Assembly (NCBI GenBank): GCA_946902875.1 | Contig: OX336340.1 | Span: forward strand, 12,973,566 to 13,037,565 | Origin: Nematopogon swammerdamellus | Lineage: Eukaryota > Arthropoda > Insecta > Lepidoptera > Adelidae | Length of the DNA stretch: 64,000 nt | Direction of reading: 5' to 3' | The notes under the pieces: generated by a model | Told to the model about the DNA's origin: nothing | The model's input: the letters and a program-made list of their open reading frames with translations, nothing else | Database searches by the model: none | Part shown: positions 49,801 through 59,934 of the stretch, one piece after another | How the letters are laid out: each line of letters starts with the position of its first letter | How positions within the stretch are numbered: position 1 is the stretch's first letter | Made by a program: the position numbers and the translations under genes

Positions 49801-52800
49801 CCGAGTGGAATGTGCGGAGATGGTACAAGACGTACCAGGTATGAGTAGGTTGCCCACACTGTAGCCCGCGGTTCCTGCGACGGTGTGCCCTCCGCGGCCC
49901 ACCCCCTGCACGTCACGAATGCGCCCGCCCGTGCCAGTGGTGGCACCACTGAACGGCGCAACAGCGGTCGGCATGTTGTGTGTCTCCGCAGTGAATATGA
50001 TGTCCGAACGTGTGCTCTGTAGCAACATCTGAGATGGCCCCTTCACGTCCGAAGGCCTCAACTTGCTGTGAGTGAATCCTTTGATAGCACTGCAATATTT
50101 ATATATTATGTAATTATTTTGTAGATAGATTTTTTTTTTTTTTATGGTTACTGACACGGTTGGCTACATCACCTACAACATCCGTGATGTCAGCCCATAA
50201 CACCGGATGAACTTGGTGCCACGTCAGTGATTCCCTTCGGTCGTGCCGGCTACACTGAACTGGATGGAAAACACAAACTATTACGGTCAGTATTTGGATG
50301 GGTGACCGCTGACCGTTGGAAGCTGACCGAGGTTCGGATTCCTCGTAAAACTGTAGGTCCCTTCCCTTCTTACCTTACTAGGTGGTAGGTTCAACCCGCC
50401 CGGGTTGGTACCACCGCACTGAATGAAACGTCGGTCGAAACGGCTATGTAAATAGTTTGTGTTTTCCATCCAGTTCAGTGTAGCCGGTACGACCGAAGGG
50501 AAGCACTGACATGGCACCTAGCTCACCCGGTGTTATGGGCTGACATCACGGATGTTGTAGGTGATGTAGTCAACCGTGTCAGTTTCCATAAAAAAAAAAA
50601 AGAACATTTACATAATGCGCAAAGGCGAACTTATCCCTTTCCTTCCAGTCAATCTTTGTATGTTTGAGATTTCAGCCTCGGCTGCTCAGTAGTGTGGTCG
50701 GTCGACTGTTGTTAAGCATACCTGGACGCGGTCAGTACTTGGATGGGTGACCGCTCGAACGTTGGGCTGATCGTGGTTCGGATTCCACGTTAAATTGCAG
50801 GTCCTTTCCCTTCGTACCTTACTAGGTGGTAGGGTTTATCCAGCCTGGGTTGGTACCACCGCACTAATGAAACGTCGGTCGAAACGGCTATTTAAATACT
50901 AGTTCGTGTTTTCCGTCCAATTCAGTGCAGCCGACATTAAATTAACATGACATGGCACCTAGTTCACCCGGTGTTATGGGCTGACATCACAGATGCTGTA
51001 GGTAATTTGGTCAACCATGTCAGTTTCCATAAAAAAAAAAGATGAGATTAATATAAGGGTATGTAAGTAGGTAGTAGCATGATAAATAAATAAATATAAA
51101 CACAAAATTAATAAATATAAATACTCTGCTAGCTTTAATAAATATCATCATAATATAGCGAACGCTGTGATGATGATGATATGACAGTTAGTATTTAAAA
51201 TGCAAAATTCAATTGCGGGGGACACTTACATTGTTTAACACTTGGGGGACACTTAAAAAGAGAGAAACATGATCGTTTGAGGCACAACAGCAGTAATATC
51301 TAATTTGTTGCAAATATTTTGCAATTACTTCTACATTAGTTCACAAACAAAAATTGAACAAATTGGAGTTAGAGTAAACTTGCCTGCTATTATCACCAAA
51401 TTTGATCACATTATTATCATTGGAGGTTTTTTGTGTACCCGCTACCATATCGATCAATGATTCAGGTAATTCTTCACCGTCCAAAATGATTTTTCCCTAA
51501 AAAGGAGTTTTCTATTAGTACAGGTTTAATAATGAGCAATATTACCAGCATGTTCTGTTCACCTACTATGCTGCACGATGTTATACAGGCTGTTACACTA
51601 ATTAACCTAGTGCTAGTTACCACTACCAGCGTAGTGGTAACTAGCACCCGAAATGGGGTGATTCTACACCTGAAACTGAACAACTTTTGTTCTACGACTT
51701 TTTATTTTGAGAACTCTTTTTTCACTTTCTTAAAGCAGTGTCGAAAAAAATATTTTTTTGAAAATTTTCAAGTCTAATTTTTAATGTCAAGCAATTTTTA
51801 GTTTCACATACAGAACCAGTTTTCGGTGAAATCTAAAATAATAAAACCTAAAATGTAACAACGTGTATGTACATATTTACTATGTTTTTGTCATTATTTA
51901 GTTTTTTATGTAATCCGGTACGAGTGGCTGAGTCAGAGGGGCCAAAGCCTTAAAGCATTAAGATCGGGAGTGAGCATGGTTCAGAAAAAACTCATTGGTA
52001 CATGTTGGCCGGATTCGAACCTCGGACCCTGAGATCTAGAGTCCAAGCGAAGAACGCGTCGACCACCCGCCACTAGTTTGTGTGACAGCTAAATGACAAA
52101 GGTTAGATCGAGGAGTTTTGCACGAAGGTCCCGACCAAGAAGGACTAGTTTGCAGGCTCAGAGCCAACCCCAAAAAACAACAAGTTGAGAACTACTCAAC
52201 CAATTCATGTGGGGTTTTCATCGATGTTTTCTGCTACATCTAAGGATGGTCATAGGACATTGAGGTCGGAGGAACCGCTGTTTATTTTGAAAGATTATGT
52301 TTGGCAACTGGCAGTACCTACATAACTAATTAATTAGATATAATAGGTTTATTAAACAGGTCTAAGACAAAATGTGTAAAATTTAGTACCTATCTTACAA
52401 AAGCAAAAAGCCCGTAATCTATTCGTAGAATATCAATATGAAATAATTAATTTCGCAACGCAAAAAATTTTTTTATGATTCACATAGATCAAATTTTAAG
52501 ATTCAACATTCACATCGACAATACATGCGAACAATTATTCCAAGCATGCTATTGTCTCAAAACTGTATCAAAATCCTGCAACCTGAACACTCTCACCAAC
52601 GCGTACTATGGGTACTTCTATTCTATACTTACCTATAGGATATAATAATTCTGGGGCACCTCAGGAGAGGTTGTGAGAGTGTTTAGACTACAGAAGAAAG
52701 CAATACGCATAATATCAAAAGAATCATGAAATACTCACTGCACACACTATTAAAAAAACTACAACGCTGACCACATATGACCATTATACCAAAGAGATTG

Positions 52801-55066
52801 CATTACGTCGCTGCGCAGCGACATTTTGAGGACAAAAAACATTATGACACCAGATTTAGAGATAACATACAACAAATTACACACAACACTGCAAAATATC
52901 AGAAAGGCCTATTATTTATTAGTGTAAACATTTATAATAAACTTCCAAAAACATCCGCAATGAAAAAAAAGTACTCAAAATTTAGCATTTAGCCCCGACT
53001 ACATAATTGGCTCCTAGAAAAAACCTTCTACGACCTAAAATATTTCAACACAGTAGTCTAGAGCCATTATGTGGTTGGAATTTGGATGGACGACGAGGAA
53101 AATTATATAGGTAGTTGTAGGTAAAAGCTAAGTTTATAAAATTGTATTTCTGTACGTACATGCCTAATTATGTATCCAATAAATAATTTGAATTTGAAAA
53201 AAAACAGCACATTATCTATTTTCACAAAGAACCTGAAAGACTATTTCAAGAGATTAATCCAGTTTAATTATTACAGTAAAGTTATGGGTGATAGGCACTA
53301 ACCTTGAAGAACCAATGACGCGAATGTTCACTGTTGCTTTGAGCTAAATCGAACAATTCTACGCTTGTGGGGTCACGCTTCAACTTATTTACGAACAAGT
53401 CCATGTAGAAGTCTATATCCCAAGAGTCAAATGCCAGTCCTGCAAAAATTAACATTTACATTAAATTAAAATTGCTTAAATGATGAATTCAAGAATTCAA
53501 AATGGATCCAAAATGTTTTCTACACGATAAAGAAAAAATATGCTCTTACCTAACTTATTGTTCACTTTAACCATTGCTGTTTTTCCCTCGCTCAGCAGGG
53601 GTACTTTGAACCAATTCTCCAAATTGGTCGGTAGGCCTTCGTTGAAGCTGCACCTTGGCAAGTTCTCCTTGGTGTAGAGGCATTGCGTCATGCGATCGTA
53701 CAGCGGCGCAGCGAGACTCGCCAGCGCATCTTCCGATAAGTTTGTGCTTTGTGTAAATGTTATTAGATATCTAATGGAGACTTCGAGGCGGCTGATGTCG
53801 TGCAGGCCCACACTCTGGCATATCTGCACTGAGTTACTCGAGTCCGCTGTTGAGAAATTGAATCTGAAATATTTGATGAGCGATTTAAAATGGTGTCTGT
53901 CCATAATTAATTCTTGTGTCAAAGACAGATAGTATATCTACTTTGATCTAAAAGCATTTTACAGATACGAGCACAAATAGTTTACATGAAGTGCAAAGGC
54001 AGACTTAAACATTTACCTTCCGCATAGAACACAAGGTACAAATATTCCCAGGGAAAAAGACAGAAATTATTTTGCCGGCTGTCAGTATATACCCACATCA
54101 TTTCCAGCAGGATGGTAAACTGGTTTTATTCTAACTTTATTTGTCAAATGCATTATTTGAATACTTCAATCGTACCTACACATTGTTATTTTTTATTTGT
54201 ATGGGGGAATTGGCAATTTTAGATTAGAAAATTCAGGAAAAAATGTGGAGCATGTTTTCATTTACCTGGAGTTTAAAAAATCCATCTGCGCTTCTAAATA
54301 AGTGAATCCTCACTTGTTTTACATCGTTTTGTGGGTAATTTCATTGGCGATTAGTGCGAATAGAGTGTAGGTACCTATTTATATGACTTCACGAAATATT
54401 TCGAATTTATGCGCGCCCAAATTTCGCACGACTGATATTTAATGAATGAATGAAAATGATAATGTGATTAATATTTATTTTATTGACTGTTTGTTTTTCT
54501 ACCTATTGAGGTTGTAGGTGTGCAATTAATTAGAACTAGGTACCGAATTCTTTATTATTTGTATTGAATCTAGTGTAAATGTTGACGATTTCTATAGCAT
54601 GATGGATTTTCCACATACAATGCTCGCTGAAATAAAATACTTTTGACTTTGACTTCGAAAATGGCATGAATGTCAAATGAAGAGCAAATTTAATTGAACG
54701 GGAGGCATTAACTTAAAAAAACTTATTGGAGGCAATTGAAATTATTGCAGTAATTTTGTAACAAATACTGCATTAAAAATTAGCTCACCTTGGCCCAATT
54801 TCGATAATAACTTCATTGCTCGCAACACTTTTGAAGACAGACTCATTCTTCAGGGACTGGGGTTGCAGAGGCGAACTCAGCACCCATTTCAGTATCTTGA
54901 TTTGATTAATGTTCAAGTAATCGCAGCCCTCCGACAGTTCCACGTGATAGCAAATTTCGGTCGATAGCTCCTTCACATGTTCGTTGGCAGCTTTCAGCTT
55001 TTTTAAAATGTCTTCACTTTTATGGGCGCTGAACGCTTGGGAGGCAAAAAAGCGTACTATAGTCAT
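31877..55066 (-). CDS. PFAS: Phosphoribosylformylglycinamidine synthase, 22 coding exons
   Basis: Exons in transcript order: 55066-54789, 53863-53550, 53439-53303, 51496-51384, 50089-49836, 48819-48688, 48178-48050, 47082-46954, 46605-46531, 46209-46018, 45289-45116, 44212-44064, 42843-42640, 42230-42035, 41586-41457, 40773-40658, 39761-39493, 38939-38705, 38122-37976, 36749-36527, 35807-35569, 32058-31877. They sum to 4017 nt, 1338 residues, and every phase closes. The order is a PurS-like N-terminus, two FGAM-synthetase halves and a C-terminal glutaminase. Visible motifs are ETHN (316-319), GATTGTGGRIRD (329-340), HDQGAGGNGN, DGGKDSL and SGHDISEGG. The glutaminase triad is Cys1163 (GVCNGC) with His1297 and Glu1299 (HPER). 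The enzyme converts FGAR, glutamine and ATP to FGAM, the fourth step of de novo purine synthesis, in the cytosol. The start at 55066 was chosen because the protein then aligns from its first residues with known PFAS; an in-frame ATG at 55201 would add 45 residues. Exons 4 and 15 need GC donors and exon 10 a weak GTCTCA donor. Introns carry many SINEs and LINE fragments. Confidence 0.93.
32282..35209. mobile_element. FB-like giant inverted repeat with 10-bp monomers
   Basis: Identical 36-bp outer arms (32282-32317 and 35174-35209, inverted; core GCATATATATGGCTAAAGCA) bound the structure. Inside, 32521-33911 is a tandem array of about 140 monomers near TTTTGTCAAC, and 33916-34985 is the same array inverted (GTTGACAAAA). 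Both halves show a higher-order unit of about ten monomers marked by TTATCGACTGTTGTCAAC. It sits in the last PFAS intron. Drosophila Foldback elements also have long inverted ends built from short tandem repeats; membership here is an inference. No transposase was found. Confidence 0.85.
36985..37131. mobile_element. Short MITE, 147 bp
   Basis: ATGCCGGCACTTCACTTGGC at the left returns inverted as AGCCAAGTGAAGTGCCGGCA at the right, about 33 bp of near-perfect arm. PFAS intron 19. Confidence 0.85.
37136..37715 (-). mobile_element. Dispersed repeat D, copy 2
   Basis: Inverted copy of 5155-5545, as shown by CGTTCGGCACAGCTATTTTG, CTATAACAGCCTACA and AAGCATTGCCCACCGCGCGA. It abuts the MITE at 36985-37131. 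PFAS intron 19. Confidence 0.65.
39310..39460 (+). mobile_element. SINE-A fragment, diverged
   Basis: GTGTTTCCGTACAGTTCAGT, GTAGCCGGCACAGCC, CATGGCACCTAGTTCAC and GTGTAGTAGGTGATG in SINE-A order. It ends just before PFAS exon 17 on the genomic map. Confidence 0.75.
41028..41403 (-). mobile_element. SINE-A, full length
   Basis: Starts (plus) with poly-T and ATGGAAACTGACAGTTGGCC and ends with GCACCACTGAGCTATCGAGG, the complement of the tRNA A box. The 5S-like block (CCATCCAAGTACTGACCGG complement, GTTGCTTAA) lies between. It starts about 50 bp beyond the GC donor of PFAS exon 15. Confidence 0.9.
41455..41456 (-). other. GC splice donor of PFAS intron 15
   Basis: Only an exon end at 41457, with the intron starting GCTAGT, joins SPGKYR to LGGTALAQC in frame, matching the conserved PFAS sequence at this junction. 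The alternative GT four bases further on puts exon 16 out of frame. The context is weaker than for intron 4, with T at +3. Confidence 0.65.
43150..44010 (+). pseudogene. RTE-like LINE, 3' half of reverse transcriptase
   Basis: Open for about 275 residues. It begins within the RT active-site region (YDQVILASSVGELQ where a YADD motif is usual), then NKTKVMVLER, VYLGNMFTRDG, LMYGSESWAW and the thumb region MLRWFGHVGRMDDRR. It ends VSAYPTGKQA, then TGA and a (TATG)n tail. It is 5'-truncated at the catalytic motif, hence inactive, but otherwise little decayed, so the insertion is young. It is antisense within PFAS intron 12. Confidence 0.92.
44235..44700 (+). pseudogene. LINE ORF2 C-terminus
   Basis: 44387-44611 reads LLRTNRFSKSFLCRTTRVWN and CLPVRVFPEFFNMGVFKSPI, the classic RTxRfskSFlprt.rlWNsLP.vFP end of insect LINE ORF2, followed by an A-rich tail (TTTACATAAAAAA). 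PFAS intron 11. Confidence 0.85.
44801..45076. mobile_element. MITE with TGGTGTTGCA ends
   Basis: The left ACATGGTGTTGCA and right TGCAACACCGTGT are inverted with one mismatch. Internal GGGTGATTCTGTACGTGAAA and TTTTGTTCTACGACTTTTTA recur at 51650-51705, so 51585-51880 is a second copy. Confidence 0.75.
45549..45934 (+). mobile_element. SINE-A, full length
   Basis: Begins CAGCCTCGATAGCTCAGTGG, includes GTTAAGCAACGCTGGGTGCG, GGTCAGTACTTGGATGGGTG, ACCGC and GAGGTTCGGATTCCTCG, and ends CAGTTTCCATAAAAAA. It lies 84 bp inside the intron after PFAS exon 10. Confidence 0.9.
48860..49070 (+). mobile_element. SINE-A 3' part
   Basis: From GGTTGCTACCACCGCACTGA to GTGTCAGTTTCCATAAAAAA. It starts about 40 bp upstream of PFAS exon 6 on the transcript, close to that exon's acceptor. 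Confidence 0.85.
49490..49605 (+). mobile_element. SINE-B 3' end
   Basis: CCTTCCTGCTGTGATATTGG, CTGGTCGGAGCATGTGCTCT and CACTCATACCGGATTAGATA are the complement of the SINE-B 3' part. Confidence 0.75.
49674..49726 (-). mobile_element. RTE-like LINE 3' tip
   Basis: ACATAGCGTCACGCCTGTTT and CCCGGTGGGGTAGGCAGAGA are the complement of the LINE end at 43945-43990. It is only about 50 bp long. Confidence 0.85.
50131..50601. mobile_element. Two SINE-A copies joined head to head
   Basis: 50131-50282 is the 3' part in minus orientation (ends ATGGAAAACACAAACTA). 50283-50601 continues directly in plus orientation from the 5S-like GGTCAGTATTTGGATGGGTG. The A-box head is missing from both. The pair forms a large inverted repeat about 40 bp from PFAS exon 5. 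Confidence 0.85.
50673..51042 (+). mobile_element. SINE-A, full length
   Basis: Starts CAGCCTCGGCTGCTCAGTAG; then comes the 5S-like GTTAAGCATACCTGGACGCG with GGTCAGTACTTGGATGGGTG, ACCGC. Next are B box CGTGGTTCGGATTCCACG and the usual body and tail. It is a third SINE-A unit within 1 kb, in the GC-AG intron 4 of PFAS. Confidence 0.9.
51382..51383 (-). other. GC splice donor of PFAS intron 4
   Basis: Exon 4 must end at 51384 for the reading frame to rejoin exon 5 at 50089. The intron then begins GCAAGT after an exonic AG, the classic strong context for a GC-AG intron. The nearby GT (in GCAAGTTTAC) would shift the frame. Confidence 0.8.
51585..51880. mobile_element. MITE related to 44801-45076, with 16-bp hairpin
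   Basis: Shares the internal blocks named for 44801-45076. At 51610-51625 and 51632-51647 a perfect inverted pair (GTGCTAGTTACCACTA) surrounds CCAGCG. Confidence 0.65.
51900..52190 (-). mobile_element. SINE-B, internally deleted, plus adjoining repeat
   Basis: Plus strand: ATGTAATCCGGTACGAGTGG, then a jump to CATTGGTACATGTTGGCCGG and ATTCGAACCTCGGACCC (complement of the tRNA B box). The repeat seen at 20400-20540 follows (GGAGTTTTGCACGAAGGTCC .. CAACAA). Confidence 0.7.
52480..53205 (+). pseudogene. LINE 3' end, heavily decayed
   Basis: Frames read CNLNTLTNAYYGYFYSILTY then GIIFWG, and later KGLLFISVNIYNKLPKTSAM, both typical of the ORF2 C-terminus, with frameshifts between. It ends TTTGAATTTGAAAAAAAA. 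Confidence 0.7.
53990..54370. repeat. Dispersed repeat, second copy of 10990-11400
   Basis: Shares TATTCCCAGG, GGCTGTCAG, CAGGATGGTAAACTGGTTT and GCGCTTCTAAATAAGTGAAT in the same order. PFAS intron 1. Confidence 0.7.
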
Positions 55067-55419
55067 TTCGCCAGACTTCAGATGACGACTGATGGAGTGA
55101 GCGTAGCGTGCGCTAAATGATTGAATGAACGGAGAAGATTGCCGATAGCGGAGCAGAGCTCCGAACTCCGCCTGCTCTATTACATCAGTGGGAGAGGTCA
55201 CGGAGTATCAATAGTTACGAGCGCTGTAATCTGTAACAAATACGCATGTTGGCTCAGTATCCAAGATATCTCCATTAGTGTTTACAGCTCTTTATCAACG
55301 TACAATTCCAAGCTTAAGCTAGCAACAATTATAGCAAATTATATTGCATAATTTTTCATTAAGTTTTATACTTCTTGGTCGGCTCAATAATAAAAATAAT
55401 ACAATTATATGTTAATTTT

Positions 55420-55850
55420 GGCACTGAGGGACTGTGGAGCAAACATTTGGTAATAAACATTTGAGCACAAAGTCAATGTAGATACATTGTGTGATACTTA
55501 CTGGATGAGATCCCTTCGAAACTGTTGCTATTGAGCTAGTCATTAACAGATTCCGGAGATTATGATTGTAGAATTTCCACAATATTACTAAACATTTGAG
55601 CTCAAACTCGCGTCTAGATGTAATATTAGCTGAGATACCTACCTTCGAAACTGTTACTACGGAGCTGGTCATCGTCAGACCCTGAAGATTGTGAATGTAG
55701 AATCTCCACAATGCTACCTACTAAAGATTTGAACCCAAAGCACAGAATACTTATGAGGCCCAAAGTCGATGTATCTAGTTGTGTTGTGACATTGGCTGAG
55801 ATCCCTTGTACACACTTGAACATCCTTACTACTGTTTTACTGTGCAACCC
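55420..55850. repeat. Three imperfect ~130-bp direct repeats
   Basis: CCTTCGAAACTGTT, GAGCTRGTCAT, CAGAYYCYGRAGATT and GTAGAATYTCCACAATRYTA recur at about 55505, 55640 and (decayed) 55800. They lie upstream of the PFAS start; no coding evidence. Confidence 0.7.
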
Positions 55851-56083
55851 AATTTTTTTAACACTACGTTCCCAATTATATTTTAATTGGTACTTACCTA
55901 CTTACACAGATAATATCAAATCATCAATCTATCAAAATATAACAGGAAATAGGTCCCAATAAACCATTCATCAGTGGAGATAGTTTTTACTAATGAGAGT
56001 GGGTCCCTTTCTCTCTCACGCCCACGCGTACGCCTTCTCTTGAGCCTGCATACCCACGCTTACCCCTTCTATTGAGCCTGCAG

Positions 56084-56107
56084 CCCCCCCCCCCCCCCTC
56101 CCCCCCA
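56084..56107. repeat. Poly-C run
   Basis: Fifteen C, one T, then eight more C. Confidence 0.95.
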
Positions 56108-56939
56108 CTATTTGGGAACCGCAACACTAGACCATGGTAGATATGGATTACGGTGGGACCTTAATTTGTAGACGCTTGACTAACCACATCACAACTATGT
56201 TTTGCCGGTTTTGCTGCGGAACACACATGTGTACGCATTGATATTGTCAGGACTCGCGGAACTGCGACGACCTGGGGGGTCTACCGGCGTTAACTCACAC
56301 AAATACTCGCATATTTCAACCAATAGCCGGGCCGGATGCCTCTCCGAACGCCTTCTCATTGGTTGAGTGAGATTGTTTACTCACATTGTACTTGGCTCAC
56401 ATTGGCGAGTGAGTAACGCCAGTACAGGGGCTGGAGGTAGTATTGCATTCTTTGACCTGGAGGCACCCAGGCAGGCAGACAACTGCCAGTCGCCGCTGAT
56501 GTAGATTGTAGCGATGAGAGGGTACTTGGGAGGGTACTACTGCTCTTGCTGGTAAAGGTTGATGCACGCTGTGCACAAGAGATTTCGAACCTATCCCCGC
56601 ATCGGCCGAAGTACCCTAAACACCAAATCTACGTCAGCGGCGACCTGTAGTTGACATCTGACTGAGCGACAAAACCGTTGTTCTCGCAGTTCCACGAGTC
56701 GTGATGATGCCCTCGGAGCGAGGGACGAATCGTCGACAAGAGTAAGTCGACGTGACCTAAAACAGTGCTATAATGTGTGACAGCGGTAAAAGCCTAAACG
56801 AACATAGTGATAAGAAGAATTTTTACAAAATGACATCTGATAGCCAAAACATCCCTTCACGGTGAACTAGTTTTTTTTCTAATGCGTTGGAAAGGGATCA
56901 GGTTCGTTTTTTTTTTATTAAAAAATAAATAAATCTAAC

Positions 56940-57055
56940 ACGAAAGGGCCGGCCGAAGGAAAGCACTGACATAGCACCTAGTTCACCCTGTCTTAAGGGC
57001 TGACATCCACAGATGTTGTAGGTGGTGTAAACAACTGTGTCAGTTTCCATAATGA
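56940..57055 (+). mobile_element. SINE-A 3' fragment
   Basis: GGAAAGCACTGACATAGCAC, CTAGTTCACCCTGT, GATGTTGTAGGTGGTGTAA and CTGTGTCAGTTTCCATAA. Confidence 0.8.
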
Positions 57056-57304
57056 GGGCACGTGGGGGAAGATGAGCAGGTCACACTTTTTGTATTTACT
57101 GATCATTTTCGTTATAAGAGCAGTTCTTTTTAGTAGGTATCAAACAGGCACGTATCCAGACTTTTGGTTCGGGGAACATTGAAACAACCATGTGAACTGT
57201 GTAAAAATCGCTGTAATCACTGTACTATAATTTTTAATAACTTAAAGAAGTACCGTCCGTAGTTTAGTCACACACTTATAAGTATTTTATATTTATATAT
57301 AAGT

Positions 57305-57668
57305 ATTTTATATAAATATTATAAAAGTATTTTTCTGTTTCCGCTGGCAGCCATTACGTCTAGTACCATATCAGGATCTGGTGCCAAAGCAGAATGAATA
57401 GATAATAGAGCGAGACCAGTAAGCCTCTCGCCCGCCATTCTATTCATTTTATTCTCTTTAGGCATGAAAATGACCGCTCCACAGATGCCGTTGAAACTGG
57501 AAGGGTGGCCAGAATATGTATTAGCCTGTTAATGGTAGGAAAGAAAATTTTGTCACACATGTCTAAAATTTCCATAATTTCGACTGGTTTCTTATCTGTG
57601 TTTTTCACTTGGCACACCACATACTGTATTCTGCTTTTATTAGTGATTCTCCAACACTTTCTTCCCAA
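57305..57668 (-). pseudogene. hAT transposase C-terminal domain, frameshifted
   Basis: The minus frame reads INRLIHILATLPVSTASVER and SFSCLKRIK, then a stop. One base over, it continues MNRMAGERLTGLALLSIHSA. Together these are the hAT dimerisation region with one frameshift. The frame at 57797-57994 could be an upstream remnant, unproven. Confidence 0.85.
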
Positions 57669-58959
57669 TAAATTTTAAAGAAAATATTTGCTAAATTTTA
57701 TACGGTTTTATAAATGTATTTTAGTTCTATTTCCCAAATTCGATCATTTTATATGACTTTTTGGTGAAAATCGTTTCATAGAGCTTTGATGGACGGTTAA
57801 CGTGCAGCTTTATTAAATAAACGTAAAATGACTAACTTACATGCATAGCTCAACGAATTAAAATTATCAGGAAGTGGCATACAACGCACCGAATTGAGGC
57901 GCGCTATTTGTGAGCATTCAGCACACTCTCCAATCGTTGTCTCCCATATACGTATAAAATTTTCATTTAACCGTCTTACTCTATCGACGTTCACAGAGCG
58001 GAAACGTAACGTGATGTATGAGGCTCGCGCACTTACGCTGTTTTAAATATTGGCAATATATAGAAGAACTCCAATCGCACCTTTCTACCGGTAAAATGTA
58101 TAACGAGGGCCTGTCCAGAAAGTAGAATGTCGTTGGCTTAACTAGTGTAACTTCATGGAGGTGAATTCCAAACATTTAAATTTGAATGACATCGAAAGAA
58201 AAAGGGGACTGGCTAGGTCATTGCACTCCCTAGACAGACAGCATGTTGCCAAATCTTGCTGTCCATCAAGTTTTTATTACAATTTTAAATTTTTTAATGA
58301 AAAAAAAAATACGGAATTTAGATTTGAGTGATAAGGATTTTTTTCTTCTACTATTGAGTACTTTCTATTCCTGAAGTTTCTCAAGCGTATCCTGAAACAG
58401 CCTGTACATATTATAGTAAATTTACTCTTTGTAGGGTACGTAGTATTATATTCTTTGGCTATGATTTTATTATGGAGAAAGCGCGGAGAAAGTTTCGCAT
58501 GCGAAATTAATTTTGCGTGAATCGAGCCGACTTTGGCGGGTGACAAACGCAAACAAAGAATTTAACACTACTTACATAAAACCAGCGCAAAGCTCCAGTA
58601 GATAATTTAATTCTGTGTCCAGTACAGATTACTACTCAATTGGTCGTCAACATTTTCATAGAAAAAAAGCCGGACACACACACATTGATGGAACAAAACA
58701 ACCTTCAAACATTTTACAGTGACGTAGGTACTTGGTTGTTGTTGTTGTTGTTTTCGCCATAAATAGGCAGGCAAAGATCATTTGTCCATACAGGCAATTC
58801 TCAATTTTCTTCTTTTATATGTATTTTCGTAATTATATTTTACAAATTGTATTTCTTATGCGAACTGCGAACTAAACAGTTGAGTTAGCGTCGTCGTCGT
58901 GTAGCTAGCCACCCTCGTCATTTTGAATATATTTTGATTTTTTTAAGTGAAAACTTCTT

Positions 58960-59455
58960 TAGCTTTGCACTTTTTTAGGTGGGTAAAAAATGTTAATATA
59001 TGTATAAATGGCTGGGTAGTTGTGTGTATTTGACAGAATTCTTTCCAAAGATATAAGGATCGTTTCGGGATATTTGTAATTTTCCAGTTTGTCTATCATG
59101 CATGAGTAATCTTTGGATTGTGAAAGCGGGACAGTTCTAGAATATGTGGTCCAGAGTTTGCTTTTCATCTATATTGCAGTGTTGACATAGGGAGGAATTC
59201 ACTAAATTCATTCGATGAAGGTGCGCATTGAATTGACAGTGACTGTGACTGTGACCCATACGAAGCCGGCAAAAAGTAGCGTAGAATTGCCGTTCCTTCA
59301 ATAGCATTCCTTTGTCAAACCAGGATGTCTTCGTAATATTATTTTGAATTTCATGATACCACCTTCCTTTCTGTTGGAGAGTTTCAGACCAGACTGTAGC
59401 CAGCGGCGACTCCTGGTCCTGAGTATTGGGTTGGCTCTGGCTAAGGAATTTTTTT
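58960..59455 (-). pseudogene. RNase H-type LINE 3' end
   Basis: The minus strand, with stops and shifts, reads RLRMGHSHSHCQFNAHLHRM, NLVNSSLCQHCNIDEKQTLD and HIF.NCPAF. The CQHCN..qTLdHIf..CPaf zinc-knuckle-like ending follows the RNase H domain in I- and jockey-type LINEs. Confidence 0.8.
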
Positions 59456-59610
59456 TCATACTTTCATAACTTAGGACCTACGCGTTAATTTATTTCTACC
59501 ACAATGAGTTCAAAAACTGAAAGACGATTACGATATAGATAGTTTATAATATTTAGTTTAAATGATTTATTTTTCTCACTTACGATTAATTTGTCTGTAG
59601 ATAGGTACCT

Positions 59611-59781
59611 ACTGGTTGTGTCAAAGCAGTCGAGTTGCAGCCAACAACAGCGACGTCTCCTCTGGCACGACGACCACGAGACAGGCATACAAGCTTGAAT
59701 TGTTACATTTTCGATGACTCGATCGTGAAAATATTCTTTCTTCCTCAATTTTGTTAGCAACTCCTTTTCCAAGAGTGCCAA
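59611..59781 (-). CDS. Possible first coding exon, unknown product
   Basis: ATG at 59781 opens MALLEKELLTKLRKKEYFHD and runs to CFDTTSR before a fair splice donor (AG/GTACCT). Upstream is a CpG- and CA-rich stretch (59940-60300) that could be a promoter. No downstream exon or family was found, so it may equally be a transposon remnant. Confidence 0.25.
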
Positions 59782-59934
59782 ATTACTGAGTCTCTCTTGT
59801 CCTTGAGTGCTCCGTAGATAGCTCGGTAGGAGTTTGACATTATAATTACCAATAAATCACTTTAATTTAACAACACTGCACAGGATTCATCCATACAAAG
59901 TCCATACCTACTTAACGGAATATATGCAGCTATC

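Noticed and set aside
55067..55201. 45-residue N-terminal extension of PFAS from the ATG at 55201
   Set aside because: In frame, but known PFAS proteins start near MTIVRFF; the ATG at 55066 has G at -3. More likely 5' UTR, though not excluded.
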